64,000 nucleotides of DNA from NCBI GenBank assembly GCA_038501625.1, contig JAZAYU010000012.1, positions 10,230,001 through 10,294,000 of the forward strand, in the 5' to 3' direction. The notes under the pieces are model-generated. The model saw only the letters and a program-made list of their open reading frames with translations. It made no database searches and was not told the origin of the DNA. This document shows positions 1 through 11,047 of the stretch, in pieces. The position numbers were made by a program, and so were the translations under genes. How positions within the stretch are numbered: position 1 is the stretch's first letter; each line of letters starts with the position of its first letter. Source of the stretch: Corbicula japonica. Its lineage: Eukaryota > Mollusca > Bivalvia > Venerida > Cyrenidae.

Positions 1-242
1 TTTCTTCCAAAAATCATGAATGTAGCAGGTTGGTGCCTATTCTTGCTTGAAAAGCCTTACCAGCCTTTAATGGTGACACTATCACCTTCGGTAAGCTTCA
101 AAGCCATGTTTTTTCCATATCTGGGATGGTCTAAAACCCGTTCTGTCCGAAACAGAATATGTTCCGATTTTTTTACCAATAAATTTTTTGGGGCGGTTGG
201 TTTTGGACAGGGGCGGGCGGGGATGAGAATCTAAAATATTTG
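1..242 (+). mobile_element. Partial copy of the TTAGATTCTC MITE
   Basis: Bases 126-240 (AAAACCCGTTCTGTCCGAAA, ACCAATAAATTTTTTGGGGC, GGGATGAGAATCTAAAATAT) match 61,013-61,128. The left end is outside the window. The 72-residue ORF across it is not a gene. Confidence 0.75.
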
Positions 243-247
243 TGCAG

Positions 248-465
248 TTAACCCTTTACCAAATAAAATATGCCTTCATCTCATCTGGGCAAACACTACC
301 AGTGTAGATTCATTTAGGCTGGCACATCTGCGCCATCTAATAAGAAACTAAGATTCATTTGGTTATTATTGACCGAGTACATGCAGCCAATAGTGTAGAT
401 CCAGATTACATGAATACACCAGCTAATCTGGATCTTCACCATTCGCTCATGTGTTAAAAGTTGTG
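248..465 (-). mobile_element. TTAA MITE copy 1 (diverged)
   Basis: Begins TTAACCCTTTACC and contains two GTAGATCCAGAT-type palindromes around TTTGGTTATTATTGACC. The right end is decayed. Confidence 0.65.
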
Positions 466-714
466 TAGTCAAAGATTACAAAGATGCATAATGTGCTGGC
501 AATGTCCGATCATGATAACCATCATTTATGTTGGTAAATCAACCAGACAAATGGCCCAATGACCACACATTATATGTTTAATCTAGAAAGCTATAACTGG
601 AAGTGCAAAATATAAACAAAGTGTTTAAAATTTCTGCACCGTATTTGGTTGAAATCCCTGCCCATGAAATTCACAAATATTTGTACCCCATGAAAAATAG
701 TTTAAATTCCATTG

Positions 715-1370
715 CCATTGCTGAAAACTCATCTAATTTTCATTTCGAATACTGAAAACTCAAATCCAATTTCCATTTCTGTAACTGAAAACTCACATTT
801 AATTTCAACTGCCATATTGGTAAGTGAATTCATATCCTAATTCTATTTCAATAACTGAAAACTCATATAGGTAAGTTCTATAACTGAATACACCATTCCC
901 ATTACTGAAAACTCGTCTAATCTCCATGTCCTTAACTGAAACCTCATATATTGATTTCATTTCCATATCTGAACTCTTATCTTGATTTCATTTCCATATC
1001 TGAACTCTTATCTTGATTTCATTTCCATATCTGAACTCTTATCTTGATTTCATTTCCATAGTTTAACTCATATCTTGACTCCATTTTGATAACTTAACTC
1101 ATATCTTGACTCCATTTTGATAACTTTACTCATATTTTGAATACATTTTGATAACTATATATTGATTCCATTTCCATAACTGAAAACTGATATTGGTAAT
1201 TTCATAACTGAATACAGCATTCCCATAATTGAAAACTCATATTTTATTTCCATAAATGAAAACTCATTTATTTGATTCCATTTCCATTACTGAATCTAAT
1301 TTCCATTTTGGATCCATTACTAAACTCATATCTTGATTCTATTTCCCTAACTGAAAACTTGTTTTCACAT
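715..1370. repeat. Degenerate 33-40-bp minisatellite
   Basis: Units of TGATTCCATTTCCATAACTG, AAAACTCATAT. Four near-identical 30-bp units (CTGAACTCTTATCTTGATTT) lie at 965-1,050. No gene. Confidence 0.88.
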
Positions 1371-2261
1371 ACTATAAGGTAACTTATTAAGAACTGTATA
1401 CAGTACTGATATATTAATGAATAGGTATTTTAAATTAAATGAAATAACTGGGCAACTGAGTAACTTTCTGGAACTGGTGAAAAATTTCTAGAGGTTTTGT
1501 TTCAAACATTCTACAAACTACAACTGCAACATTGCTAAAACTAAAAATGTTGCAATATTCTACATCAACTATAAAACATTTTTGTTTCAAAATCAAAGCA
1601 GTGTAAAGGTTACAGTTGAACTTCGTAAATTTGAACTTGGAAAATTCAAACACCTGAAAATTTGATTTCTAATCATTGTACCAGCATAACTTACAGTGCC
1701 TTCCAAATTTTCACGAACAAAATATGTTAATTGCTTAAATTTGTAATTTTTATAGAAATATGAAACAGGGGCTGATCCAGAAGGGGTTCGGATGGATTGC
1801 TCAACAGCAATATTAAATGTTTATAGAGATTTTGGCCAGAAAGTTGGAAATTACATTGTAACTACCATAAGACTTCCCCAGACAAAACCCCTATCTGGAA
1901 ATCTTGCATCAAGCCTTTTTCTAAAGATCAATGAGTTCAAATTATTGCAGTTCAAAGGTTTATGATTATTGCAAACAAAAGAAAAATGCAACCTAAGTTC
2001 TAATCTAATATACATACTGTACGGACAACAGAGTAGGGGTCATGTTGGTTTAACTCAAGGTCAAACTGAACTGCCCCTGCAAAAATATTCACAACACATC
2101 TATATAATCTAAATAGACCACACAATCATGTAGTTATATTCTTGTTTCATGCATCATTTATCCAAGTCTGTTATATATTTTTTGGACTATTTTATCTTTA
2201 TTTTATTAATAGTTCTTTAATATTAGAAATATAAATTATTGAGAACAAACTTTTATGTCTC
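1371..2261. other. Gene-free stretch, no feature recognised
   Basis: AT-rich, with no repeat unit and no exon that fits the anoctamin phase. The 72-codon minus-strand ORF at 1,435-1,653 has no recognisable motif. Confidence 0.6.
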
Positions 2262-2468
2262 GTTTCAACTCTATACTCCGTATATACAGGTTTTATTGTA
2301 CATGTAACCAGTGAAAATTCAGATCAGCCAGCACAACCATGCTGGTCGCTTCTTGGTAAGAAATAACACAATGAATCTAAAACTGATCCTGAAAGTGTAG
2401 ATCCTGATCAGATGGCATGGATGTGCTGGCTGATCTGTACCATGGATAACAGCCTTTTCCTTTTAAGC
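2262..2468 (+). mobile_element. TTAA MITE copy 2 (diverged)
   Basis: Both internal palindromes are recognisable (CAGATCAGCCAGCAC; GTAGATCCTGATCAGATGG) with GTAAGAAATAACACAATGAA between them. The ends are decayed. Confidence 0.65.
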
Positions 2469-2872
2469 GGCGTCCAATAATTTAGTAAAATATGGCAATA
2501 ACCACTTGTAGTCAACAGAAAATAAGAGAAAACCTTTGCATGAAAATCATAAAGGCAAAAAAAAACATGTTTAACTGATTTTACCAAAAATGTCAGAAAG
2601 TGATTTTACAGAAAACTTCTTAAACTGTTTTATCATAAACTGATTTATACCGACTAAAGACAAATTCTTCCTTGTACCGGTAAAAATGCTTCATAAGATT
2701 GTGAACATTTATCTTGTGTCAAATCAATACAATAATGGTGAAGAACATTCAAGAGATAATAAAAAACATAAGCAGAAAGTGTTTCATTCATAGAAATAAA
2801 TCAGGGAAAAAGTCAGTTAATCTGTATTTTTTATAAAATATTTTTCAGATTCTAATACATGTACTAGAATAA

Positions 2873-4214
2873 TAAGAGGGTCCATAGGACCCTGGGTCGC
2901 TCACCTGTCAACAACTGCTCAATGGTTGCAAGAGTTGTGCGCAAGTTTGGTAAAATCAAGTCAAAAATTTAAAAAAAATTAAGCTGCTATTGTGGAGAAA
3001 ATGTAACAAGATGATGCTCTATACCAAATATCTAAGCTCTAGGCCTTACGGTTTCAGAGAAGAAGATTTTTAACCCTTTCCTGGATATATACGCATTTTT
3101 ACGCGTGTGCGACCAGTGTAGATCCAGATCAGCCGGCACATCCGTGCCGTCTGATCAGGATCTGCACTGGTCTCATTTTGGTCAGAAATAACCTAATGAA
3201 TCAATAAGCGAACAGTTTAGATCCTGATCAGATGGCATGGATGTGCGGGCTGATCTGGATCTAAATTGTTTGCCCTGGCAATAAAGGTGTATCTGTACAG
3301 GAAAGGGTTAAAGATTAACTATATAACACTATGTAATAAAACTAGTGACCCCCGGGGCGGAGCCATTTTCGACCCCAGGAGAATAATTTGAACAACTTTT
3401 GTAGAGGACCACTACATGATGACACATACCAAATACCAAGGTTCTAGGCCTTGTGGTTTTAGAGAAGAAGTTTTTTTAAAGTTTTCCCTATATAAGTCTG
3501 TGTAAAATGAAGTGACCCCTGGGGCGGGGCCATTTTTGACCTCAGGGGGATAGTTTGAACAATTTTGGTAGAGGACCACTAGATGAAGCTGTATATCAAA
3601 TATTAAGGCTCTAGGCCTTGTGGTTTTAAAGAAGAAGATTTTCATGTTTTTCCTATATAACTATATGTAAACCAAGAAGACCCTAGGGCGTGGCTGATTT
3701 TGGCCCAGGGGACATAATTTGAACAAATTTAGTAGACATCCATTAGACAATGCTACTAACCAAATATCTAAGCTGTACGCATTGTGGTTTGTGAGAAGAA
3801 GATTTTTAAAGATTTCCTATATAAGTCTATGTAAAATGAAGTGATCCCTGGGGCCGGGCAAATTTCGACCCCAGGGAAATAATTTGAACAATCTTTGTAG
3901 AGTTCTACTAGAGGGTGCTAAATGCCAAATATCTAAGCTCTAGGCCTAGTGGTTTCAGAGAAGAAGATTTTTAAAGTTTTGCCTTTAGGTTGCCATGGCA
4001 ACCAGAGTTCTGCATGGAATTGATTTCTTTGAACAAATTTGGAAGAGCTTCATGCAAGGAACATCCGTGGCAAGTTTCATCAACTTTGGCCCAGGGGTTT
4101 AAGAGGAGATGTCGTTTAAAGTAAAAGTTTAAGGACGGACGCCGGACGGACGGACGGACGCCGGACAAATTGCGATCACAAAAGCTCACCTTGTCACTAC
4201 ATGACAGGTGAGCT
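2873..4214 (+). mobile_element. Composite (pearl/Helentron-like) element P1
   Basis: The head hairpin is GGGTCCATAGGACCC (2,878-2,892), followed by the arm GCTCACCTGTCA (2,899-2,910). The arm is the exact reverse complement of TGACAGGTGAGC at 4,202-4,213 in the tail hairpin. There are about four cores of ~166 bp (marked by GTGACCCC and AATAATTTGAACAA), then a GGACGGAC microsatellite near 4,133-4,165. A TTAA MITE (3,070-3,311) is inserted in the first core. Confidence 0.82.
3070..3311 (+). mobile_element. TTAA MITE copy 3 (intact, reference copy)
   Basis: The full element reads TTAA, CCCTTTCCTGGATATATACG, palindrome A (GACCAGTGTAGATCC...), spacer GGTCAGAAATAACCTAATGA, palindrome B (GAACAGTTTAGATCC...), GTGTATCTGTACAGGAAAGGG, TTAA. 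It is inserted in a core of element P1. The neighbouring unoccupied cores read AGAAGATTTTTAAAG, so the insertion duplicated TTAA. Confidence 0.9.
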
Positions 4215-4366
4215 AAAAATCAGTAATATAAATTAGAAGTGCCACCATTCAGAAAATGTAACGCTCTTCTGGGGCCTTAAAAAGGAATTTTATTTATGTA
4301 TCATACACTACAGAAAATATGGTAGTTGGTAGTTTGAATTTTTTTATAAATGTTTTTATTATCTAT

Positions 4367-4748
4367 TAATCATTTCCTCCATATACATAGGTTTTATCAT
4401 CTGTGCGACCAGTGTAGATCCAGATCAGTGGATTCAACCTTGCCATCTGATCTAAATCTTCAGAAATAATCCAATGAATCTTAAACCAAACAGTGTATAT
4501 AATTATCAACAACATGGATGTGCCAGCTGATCTGGATCTACCGGTACATTATTTGAATACAGTAGATTCTGATAAGCCTACAAATCTATGCCATCTGATC
4601 AGGATCTACACTTTACTTTTAGATTCATTAATTTATTTCTGATCAAGAAGGGAACAATGTAGATCCAGATCAGATGGCACAGATGTGCAGGCTGATCTGG
4701 ATCTACAATGTAGTGTGATAAAAGGTGTATCGGTAGTGTTAAGGGTTA
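4367..4748 (+). mobile_element. TTAA MITE copy 4 (expanded)
   Basis: Starts CATTTCCTCCATATACATAGG and ends AAGGGTTAA. It contains three palindromes rather than two, so it has gained a unit or is two overlapping copies. Confidence 0.7.
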
Positions 4749-5048
4749 AGGATACTAAAGCAACAGTGACTGTCAAAGTAAATCAAACATAAAACAAGAA
4801 ATTGAAGACACTTGTTTTATATAAAAAAATCAGCATCTTGAATAAAAACAAGTTCTTTGAGGGAAATGGGCAGAGGGGGATGGGGTGTGTGAGGAGGGTG
4901 GGTTCAAATCAAGAAAATCTATGAGATGAGATGCATTGAATCCCAAAACTAAACTGACGGTGGCAACAAAAAAAATAAAACTGAGGTCATCAGCTATTTT
5001 AAGGTTTCTGATAAAGCTCAATTTATTCATCTTAATTAATCAAATCTG

Positions 5049-5845
5049 GGCCATTACTCCACATATATGAGTTATTGCATGTATGACCAGTGTAGATTCA
5101 CATCAGTGCCACCTGAACTGAATCTACACTGGTCAATTCTTGGTCAGAAATAGCCTAATAAAGGAGTAGGTTCACGAAGGCCTAATATTGGCCTAAAAAT
5201 ATGTAAAATTTTAAATTTTGTTACAGATCGCAAATTTTAATGCCATTGAATACATAAATAGTTATACTTTTCATATCTTTAAATTTTATATTGATTACAT
5301 CTAAAGGAGTTTGACAAGGGGCCAGCAAAATTGCTAAAAATGAGGAAAATGTGCAAAAATTCATATTTTTGTCCATTTTCACAGCAGATTTTAAAGGATT
5401 TCGATAAGAGCACACTTCTCGACCAAAATCAAAATTTGACCATGAATTCAGCACACATTTATTCAAAGAAAATTCTTTAAATTATTTTGGTCGAAGCCTG
5501 TGCCCAATATGAAAATCATCAAAATATGATGAAAATTTAACAAAAAATTGTATTTTGGCAAACATTTTCAAATTTCAGACACATTTGACACACTTAATTT
5601 TTTATTTTGGCGTATGGGTTTGTCTTCACTTTTTATCTTTTTAAGAAAACAACAATAATAGATTATAAAAAGCACACTTTAAGTGATGTAAATGCAATTT
5701 GAAAATTTGAGATAATTTTAGGCCAATTTTGAGCCTTCGTGAATCTACCCCTTTAAAAGCACCCAGTGTCGATCCTGTCATCATACAGCGGATATGGATT
5801 TTACTGTTTGGGCATGGAATAACAGCCAAATCCCATGGAGAAATG
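5049..5845 (+). mobile_element. TTAA MITE copy 5, split by another element
   Basis: The left half ends in GTCAGAAATAGCCTAATA at 5,158. The right half (AGCACCCAGTGTCGATCCTG, then AACAGCCAAATCCCATGGAG) resumes at about 5,758. Between them is the inverted-repeat element 5,159-5,757. Confidence 0.7.
5159..5757. mobile_element. Inverted-repeat element nested in a TTAA MITE
   Basis: The left end AAGGAGTAGGTTCACGAAGG and the right end (reverse strand AAAGGGGTAGATTCACGAAG) form inverted repeats. Both are followed inward by GCCxxxATTxGGCCTAAAA-like sequence. It has no coding potential. The target duplication is unclear (A-rich). Confidence 0.7.
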
Positions 5846-6430
5846 GATTTAAAAAATCTCTGTTCTCAAAGAAATCTTGATGATTGTTAAAAATATCTGT
5901 TCTTATAAAACTGATTTAAAAGCACCGATTGACTTTTGATCATTTTTTCAATGATGACAAAATTAATAAAAGACTGCATTTTGATTGGTCAGACATACAG
6001 TTTTAACAATTTTATACTATTAACTTGGTGAAAATGAGTATTTTCATATATTTTCTGCTGTCTTTAATGAAAGCTGTCATTTAAGCAAAATTGTTACTCT
6101 TTTGTTGGTGACTCAGTATCTGTTGTAATGGTGTTTTGATAACCATGTTACAATTTGTGCATAACACATCCTATAATGTACAGAAAGTCAACAACAAACT
6201 AATACTAAAGTCGTTTATATGCAACTCCTCATGTAACAGAATATCACCCCTGTACTTGTATTGACAGTGAATATAATGCCCACATTCACAGTGAGGGAGG
6301 CTGTGACAGAACAAAGTTTATCCACCGTGGCTTCATGCAAAAAAATTAAGGTGGCATGCCGTCTCAAACAGTATACTGTGGTAACATTAAACTAAGTCAC
6401 TGAATTTTGTGAAGAATCAATCTCTTAATT
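5846..6430. other. Gene-free stretch, no feature recognised
   Basis: AT-rich flank or intron sequence between two TTAA MITEs. No ORF, hairpin or repeat unit stands out. Confidence 0.6.
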
Positions 6431-6661
6431 TTAACCTTTTACTCCTTTCATCACATTTGTGATCAGTGTAGATCCAGATCAGCTGGCACATCTGTGCTTT
6501 CAGATCTAAATCTACACAGGTCACATATTGTTCAGAAATACCCTAATGAATCTTGAAGCTAAAAGTGTATATCCTGATCAAACAACCCAGATGATTGCAG
6601 ATCTGGATCTAAACTGTTCACTCATGGGATAACAGCCGTATCCCATGGAGCAAAGGGTTAA
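6431..6661 (+). mobile_element. TTAA MITE copy 6
   Basis: TTAACCTTTTACTCC at the left and CAAAGGGTTAA at the right, with both palindromes present. It shares its right TTAA with copy 7. Confidence 0.8.
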
Positions 6662-6785
6662 CCTTTTACTCCATTGATACAACTTTTTTCTCACATCTGC
6701 GACCACTGTAGATTCAGCTTAGCCTGCACATCCATGCAGTTTGACCTTGATTTACATTGTTCACTTCTTGGTAAGAAATATTCTT
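6658..6785 (+). mobile_element. TTAA MITE copy 7 (left half)
   Basis: TTAACCTTTTACTCC and palindrome A, ending after GGTAAGAAATA. It is joined to copy 6 through one TTAA. Confidence 0.7.
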
Positions 6786-6991
6786 ATTGGAAAACAGACA
6801 TATTCTATGCAGTGAATTCACTTAGACTCAGCGATACTTTTCTTGCAACCGAATTCACATGAAAACAAGGTTTTAATTTCAAGCTCATGTTTGACCCCAC
6901 ACATGCAAAATATTAACTGATACAAATCAAAGTGACTGCACAATACGGCATCTACATCTGATAATTTCAAACGGATCTCTACCAAACTTAC

Positions 6992-7024
6992 GCTCTATTT
7001 CAGAAACTGTCTCCGATTCCGTTG
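6992..7024 (-). CDS. Probable 33-nt anoctamin mini-exon (residues 875-885)
   Basis: It follows the open codon of the previous exon (A|CA, Thr) and reads TTESETVSEIE, an acidic Ser/Thr-rich continuation. The acceptor has a good pyrimidine stretch (GTTTCCCC...ATTAG) and the donor is the consensus GTAAGT. It ends with one base of a codon, so at least one more exon is needed. I could not find it in 1-6,991. Confidence 0.5.
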
Positions 7025-7344
7025 CTAATATTATAGGGGAAACAAAATTATAGAATATTCAGTCATTTTATGTTTTCATATTTAAATAAAAACACAATAT
7101 TTTACAAAAGAGTATAACAAGAAGCACTGAAAGGGTGCAAAAAGTATAGATTGTAGTCAATTATACACTTGTATGATATATATGTACAAAATTTGTCCAT
7201 TGGAATATAAATACACTGTTTTAGTACTAAGGGGACAAATCATGTTAGCAATGACAATTGATGAAAAGGACTTTTTCTTTCAATCTACAAGCCAAGTAAC
7301 AAAAATAAAAATAAAAAGTTCATAAAAGGAATCATTCACTGTTA

Positions 7345-8455
7345 TGACTAAAATCATGTTTATGGATGGACTAAATAACCAAAATCATGTTCATGGACTG
7401 GATAAGAAACCAAAATCATGTTCATAGACTGAATAAATAACCAAAATCATGTTCATGGACTGGATAAGAAACCCAAATCATGTTCATAGACTGAATAAAT
7501 AACCAAAATCATGTTCGTGGACAGAATACATAATGGATCTAATACATATACTGAGCAAAAATGACAACTTGACAAATTAACATAGAAAAATCCTATTACA
7601 TGTACATTGATGATGCCAATAAATGCAAATATCTGGAGGTATTTGATCACTAATATGTTTATCTTGGAAGTTGTCCGTTCAGACTTATGTCAGTTAGAAA
7701 TACAGAAACAACTTATGTTGTGTTAGCAAATTAAAAGTTTGTTCTTTTTTTAATTTAAAGGGAGGTAGTTTGCAAAAACTTATATTTAAGTTTTTTAGTT
7801 CTTTGCACCAGTGAACTTTAATGACTGGGTTTTTCCTTCTGTACATGCCATCAACTTCTAAATTTGACTGTCAAAAATTCTGTTTGAGACCTATATGTTA
7901 AAAACATATCAACCTCATCATTATTTAGGCAAGAGGAGATAACCTTGACCTCTGTCAAAAAAATAACAATATATCTTCCTGCTTTATCAAATGTCCAAAT
8001 ATATGCAAATACCAAATTACATGAAGGACAAAATATAGCATTTAATTTAAGTTTTCATTTTTGCTCGGTATATGAGTCACCAAAATCATATTTGTAAACT
8101 GAAGACCAATATCATTTTTATGCAACAAAAAAAGTAACCAAATCATGTTCATGGATCAAATATGTAACCAAAATCATGTTCATGGACTGGATACTAACCA
8201 ATAACATGTTCATGGACTGAATACATAACCACTATCATGTTCATGGACCAAATATATAACCAATATCATTTTCATGGATAGAATATAATATATGTAACTA
8301 ATATCATGTTTATGGACTAAAAACATAACCAATATCATGTTCGTGGACAGAAAATGTAACCAAAATTTCATGTTCATGGACAGAATATATATCCAATATC
8401 ATGCTCATGGACTTAATACATAACCAATATCATGTTCATGGTCCGAATACATTTT
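7345..8455. repeat. Two blocks of a 33-36-bp minisatellite
   Basis: AACCAAAATCATGTTCATGG plus ACTGxATAxATA units at 7,345-7,545 and again at 8,090-8,455. The roughly 540 bp between has no recognisable unit and no gene. The ORF at 7,453-7,650 is an artefact. Confidence 0.88.
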
Positions 8456-8651
8456 TGTATAATTTGCATGATTTGGACAGAAGTATTGCATGAAAAAGCA
8501 CCAAAAACTTTCATCTAAGGCTACATCATGATGTCATATACCCAAACTTGAACCCATTTACTAAATGTTCTCATTGGGAATATTATGTGCATATGGGAAC
8601 CAACGTGAAAAATAAACATTGAAAAAAAATTGAAAAGATAATCCACAGTTT

Positions 8652-8884
8652 TTAACCTTTTTCAAATTTTGATATATACGCATTTTTACGTGTGTGCGAC
8701 CAGTGTAGATCCAGATCAGCCGGCACATCCATGCCGTCTGATCAGGATCTGTACTGGTCGCATTTTGGTCATAAATAACCTAATTAGTCAAATAGTGAAC
8801 AGTTTAGATCCAGGTCAGATGGCTGATCTGGATCTAAACTGTTTGCCCCAGCAATAAAGGTGTATCTATACAGGAAAGGGTTAA
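8652..8884 (+). mobile_element. TTAA MITE copy 8
   Basis: Full-length apart from a short deletion in palindrome B, ending GGAAAGGGTTAA. It interrupts a dispersed repeat whose related copy at 10,531-10,570 is unbroken (CCACTGTTTGAAAACAGTGA). Here the flanks are CCACAGTTTTAA and TTAAACAGTGA, consistent with a TTAA duplication. Confidence 0.85.
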
Positions 8885-9312
8885 ACAGTGAAATATCACT
8901 TTTATTTAGTTCATGTCAAGGGAAAAGGTACCTTTGGACAATACCTGTCAATCCTTGGAAACAATTTCATAAAGTTAAGCAGACGACATTTATTTTCATG
9001 CATTTTGCTTTGAAAATAATATTGTACAAATCAAAACACCTTTTCCTGCAACATGTCCCATTTCACCAGGAAAACTCGGTTGTTCACTGAAAAGCATTAA
9101 AAAACAGCAATACGTGCTAGAAACATTTAGACTGTTAACAAACACAGGCACCTTGGGCACAAACCTTTCTTTACTATATCTGTGAATACAGCTTTCTTTT
9201 TTATATCTGGTAATATACATTTCTTTACTATATCTTCGAATACTAAAAAGAGAAATTGCAAAACTACACTAGTCTAGAAATAATGACTGATCAATTTATA
9301 AAATATGGAAAG

Positions 9313-9554
9313 TTAAACCTTCCCTTGATATATAAGCATTTTTACGCATGTGTGACCAGTGTAGATCTAGATCAGACGGCACATCTGTGCCGTCTGATCA
9401 GGATCTGCACTGGTCGCATTTTGGTCAGAAATAACCTAAAGAATCAAAAAGCGAACAGTTTAGATCCTGATCAGATGGCACGGATGTGCCGGTTGATCTG
9501 GATCTAAACTGTTCTCCCTAGCAATGAAGGTTTATCTATACAGGAAAGGGTTAA
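9313..9554 (+). mobile_element. TTAA MITE copy 9
   Basis: Full-length copy with both palindromes, ending CAGGAAAGGGTTAA. Its right TTAA is also the left TTAA of copy 10. Confidence 0.88.
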
Positions 9555-9782
9555 ACCTTTTCTCAAGAAATATTCATTTTATCGCTTGTGCAACCAGTGT
9601 AGATCCAGATCAGCCAGCACATCTGAGTCATCTGATCAGTATCTGTACTGTTCGCTTTTCGCTCAGAAATAATCTAATAAATCAAAAAGAGAAGTGTAGA
9701 TCAGATTGCAAAGATGTGCCTGTTAATCTGGATCTACACTTTTTGCACATGCAATAAAAGCTTAAATGTAAGAAAGGGTTAA
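9551..9782 (+). mobile_element. TTAA MITE copy 10, head-to-tail with copy 9
   Basis: TTAAACCTTTTCTCAAG to AGAAAGGGTTAA, more diverged than copy 9. The shared TTAA suggests insertion next to an existing copy at its own target duplication. Confidence 0.85.
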
Positions 9783-9888
9783 GTAAAAATATCAGCCATG
9801 GGTATCTGACAATGTACTAAATCTAATAACTATCTCTAGATTTTAAAAGTTATATATATGTTAAACCACAATATTGAATACAGTAAAC

Positions 9889-10180
9889 TCTTCATTAAGA
9901 CAAACCTTAAATAAAGACCACCTTGATAATAAGACCACTATACTAATACTAATATCCAATTTTACATTTTTGCTCTATTTTCTACCTTAAAATAAAGAAA
10001 ACCCCAATATTAAGACCAATTTTTTCCAGTCACAAAGGTGGCCTTAATACAAAAATTTACTAAACAGTCAAACCTGTCTTCATAGACTACTCAGAGGAAA
10101 AACCAAAATGTGGTCTTTGAAGGCAAACAGTCTTTGTTCACAGACTGTTCTTTAAATCAGTCAGTGGGACAAATAAATAG
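9889..10180. repeat. TACAGT-type MITE remnants
   Basis: TACAGTAAACTCTTCATTAA, AATAAAGACCACCTTGA and a mirrored AAGGTGGCCTTAAT near 10,033-10,050, then a second remnant beginning ACAGTCAAACCTGTCTTCAT. These resemble the TACAGT MITE families at 35, 51 and 24.7 kb. Confidence 0.55.
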
Positions 10181-10684
10181 AGGATATTCATTTTTACACA
10201 TGTAAGATAGAAATATATTTCACCGAGTGAGCTCCGAAATTTGTATTTTCATGAGTGATGAGCCACGAGTGAAAATACATAATTCAGGAGTTCACGAGTG
10301 AAATATATTTCTATTTCACTAGTAAAAACAAATTTTCTTTTTATTTTATGCTTTTAGAGCAAAATTAACGTGAATTAGACAGAAAAGTTGCAAGAAATGG
10401 CCCCAAAACCACTTGTTCATGACGTGACGTCATGACGTAAAATACACAAATTTGAGCCCGTTTTCTAAACGTTCTCATCTGGTATGATATGTGCATCTGG
10501 GTACCAACGTGAAAAAATCAGTGAAAATAAAAATGATATTCCACTGTTTGAAAACAGTGAAATACCACTTTTATTTCACATGGAAAATGCGATAATTCAC
10601 TGAAAAGCATACAGTAAAAATGTAGTCTTTGATCATTAAAATAAGGTCTTTATTCAAAGATGGTCCATGTTTACAGGTGGTCTT

Positions 10685-10800
10685 TAGCACAGGGGCCAAG
10701 ATCATAAAACTGATATTGGAGACCAGTCGCCATTTCAGCCAATCAGATGCTTCAGATTTCAGACTGGTCTCAAGCTTTAGGTTTATGATCTTGTGCCCTG
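10685..10800. repeat. Short palindromic repeat GGAGACCAGTC type
   Basis: AAGATCATAAAACTGATATT, GGAGACCAGTC and GACTGGTCTC, ATGATCTT are mirrored. Related partial copies lie at 22,230-22,320, 26,255-26,350 and on both sides of the hAT-like element (55,381-55,446; 57,288-57,365). The copy here ends 20 bp from exon 10,821-11,047. Confidence 0.7.
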
Positions 10801-10820
10801 GTTGGACTGTTGATACTTAC

Positions 10821-11047
10821 TATAGTCTGTATCGTCAGAATTGTCATCTAGGTGATCAGACAAGTACTGGGGTGGAGGGGGTGGGGGGTTGCTGGGGATA
10901 AAATTCACACTGCGTACACTATCTATCGTTTCTGTACCATCAAACTTGGTCTTGTTCCCGCTAGACGCCAGGTCCTGGGTACTGTGTAGTAAGGTTCCCT
11001 CAGGGTTCACTGCCCCTAGGCTGGTCTCGTCATGACGGGGAGAGGCA
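10821..11047 (-). CDS. Anoctamin exon, Pro/Asp-rich C-terminal tail (residues 799-875)
   Basis: It encodes VASPRHDETSLGAVNPEG, later NFIPSNPPPPPPQYLSDHL, then an Asp-rich end (DDNSDDTDY). The PPPPPPQY stretch could bind SH3, WW or EVH1 domains, which is inference only. The acceptor is CCCTTCAG and the donor GTAAGTATC, with phase matching residue V799 of the exon before. The tail is unlike its vertebrate counterparts. Confidence 0.8.

Larger units (their letters stand above)
8456..10620. repeat. Dispersed repeat with GAAATATATTTC and GACGTCATGACGT sections
   Basis: Related blocks at 8,456-8,651 + 8,885-9,090, 10,205-10,620 and 38,880-39,660 share AAAACAAATTTTCTxTTTAT, GCATGAAATGGCxCCAAAA, TCATGACxTCATA and, in the first two, CAACGTGAAAAA. 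They are copies of one unnamed element, variously interrupted (by MITE copy 8, and by two tRNA-like sequences). Confidence 0.65.

Noticed and set aside
4083..4190. Minus-strand ORF 3,971-4,189 as a gene
   Set aside because: It reads the end of composite element P1, including its GGACGGAC microsatellite.
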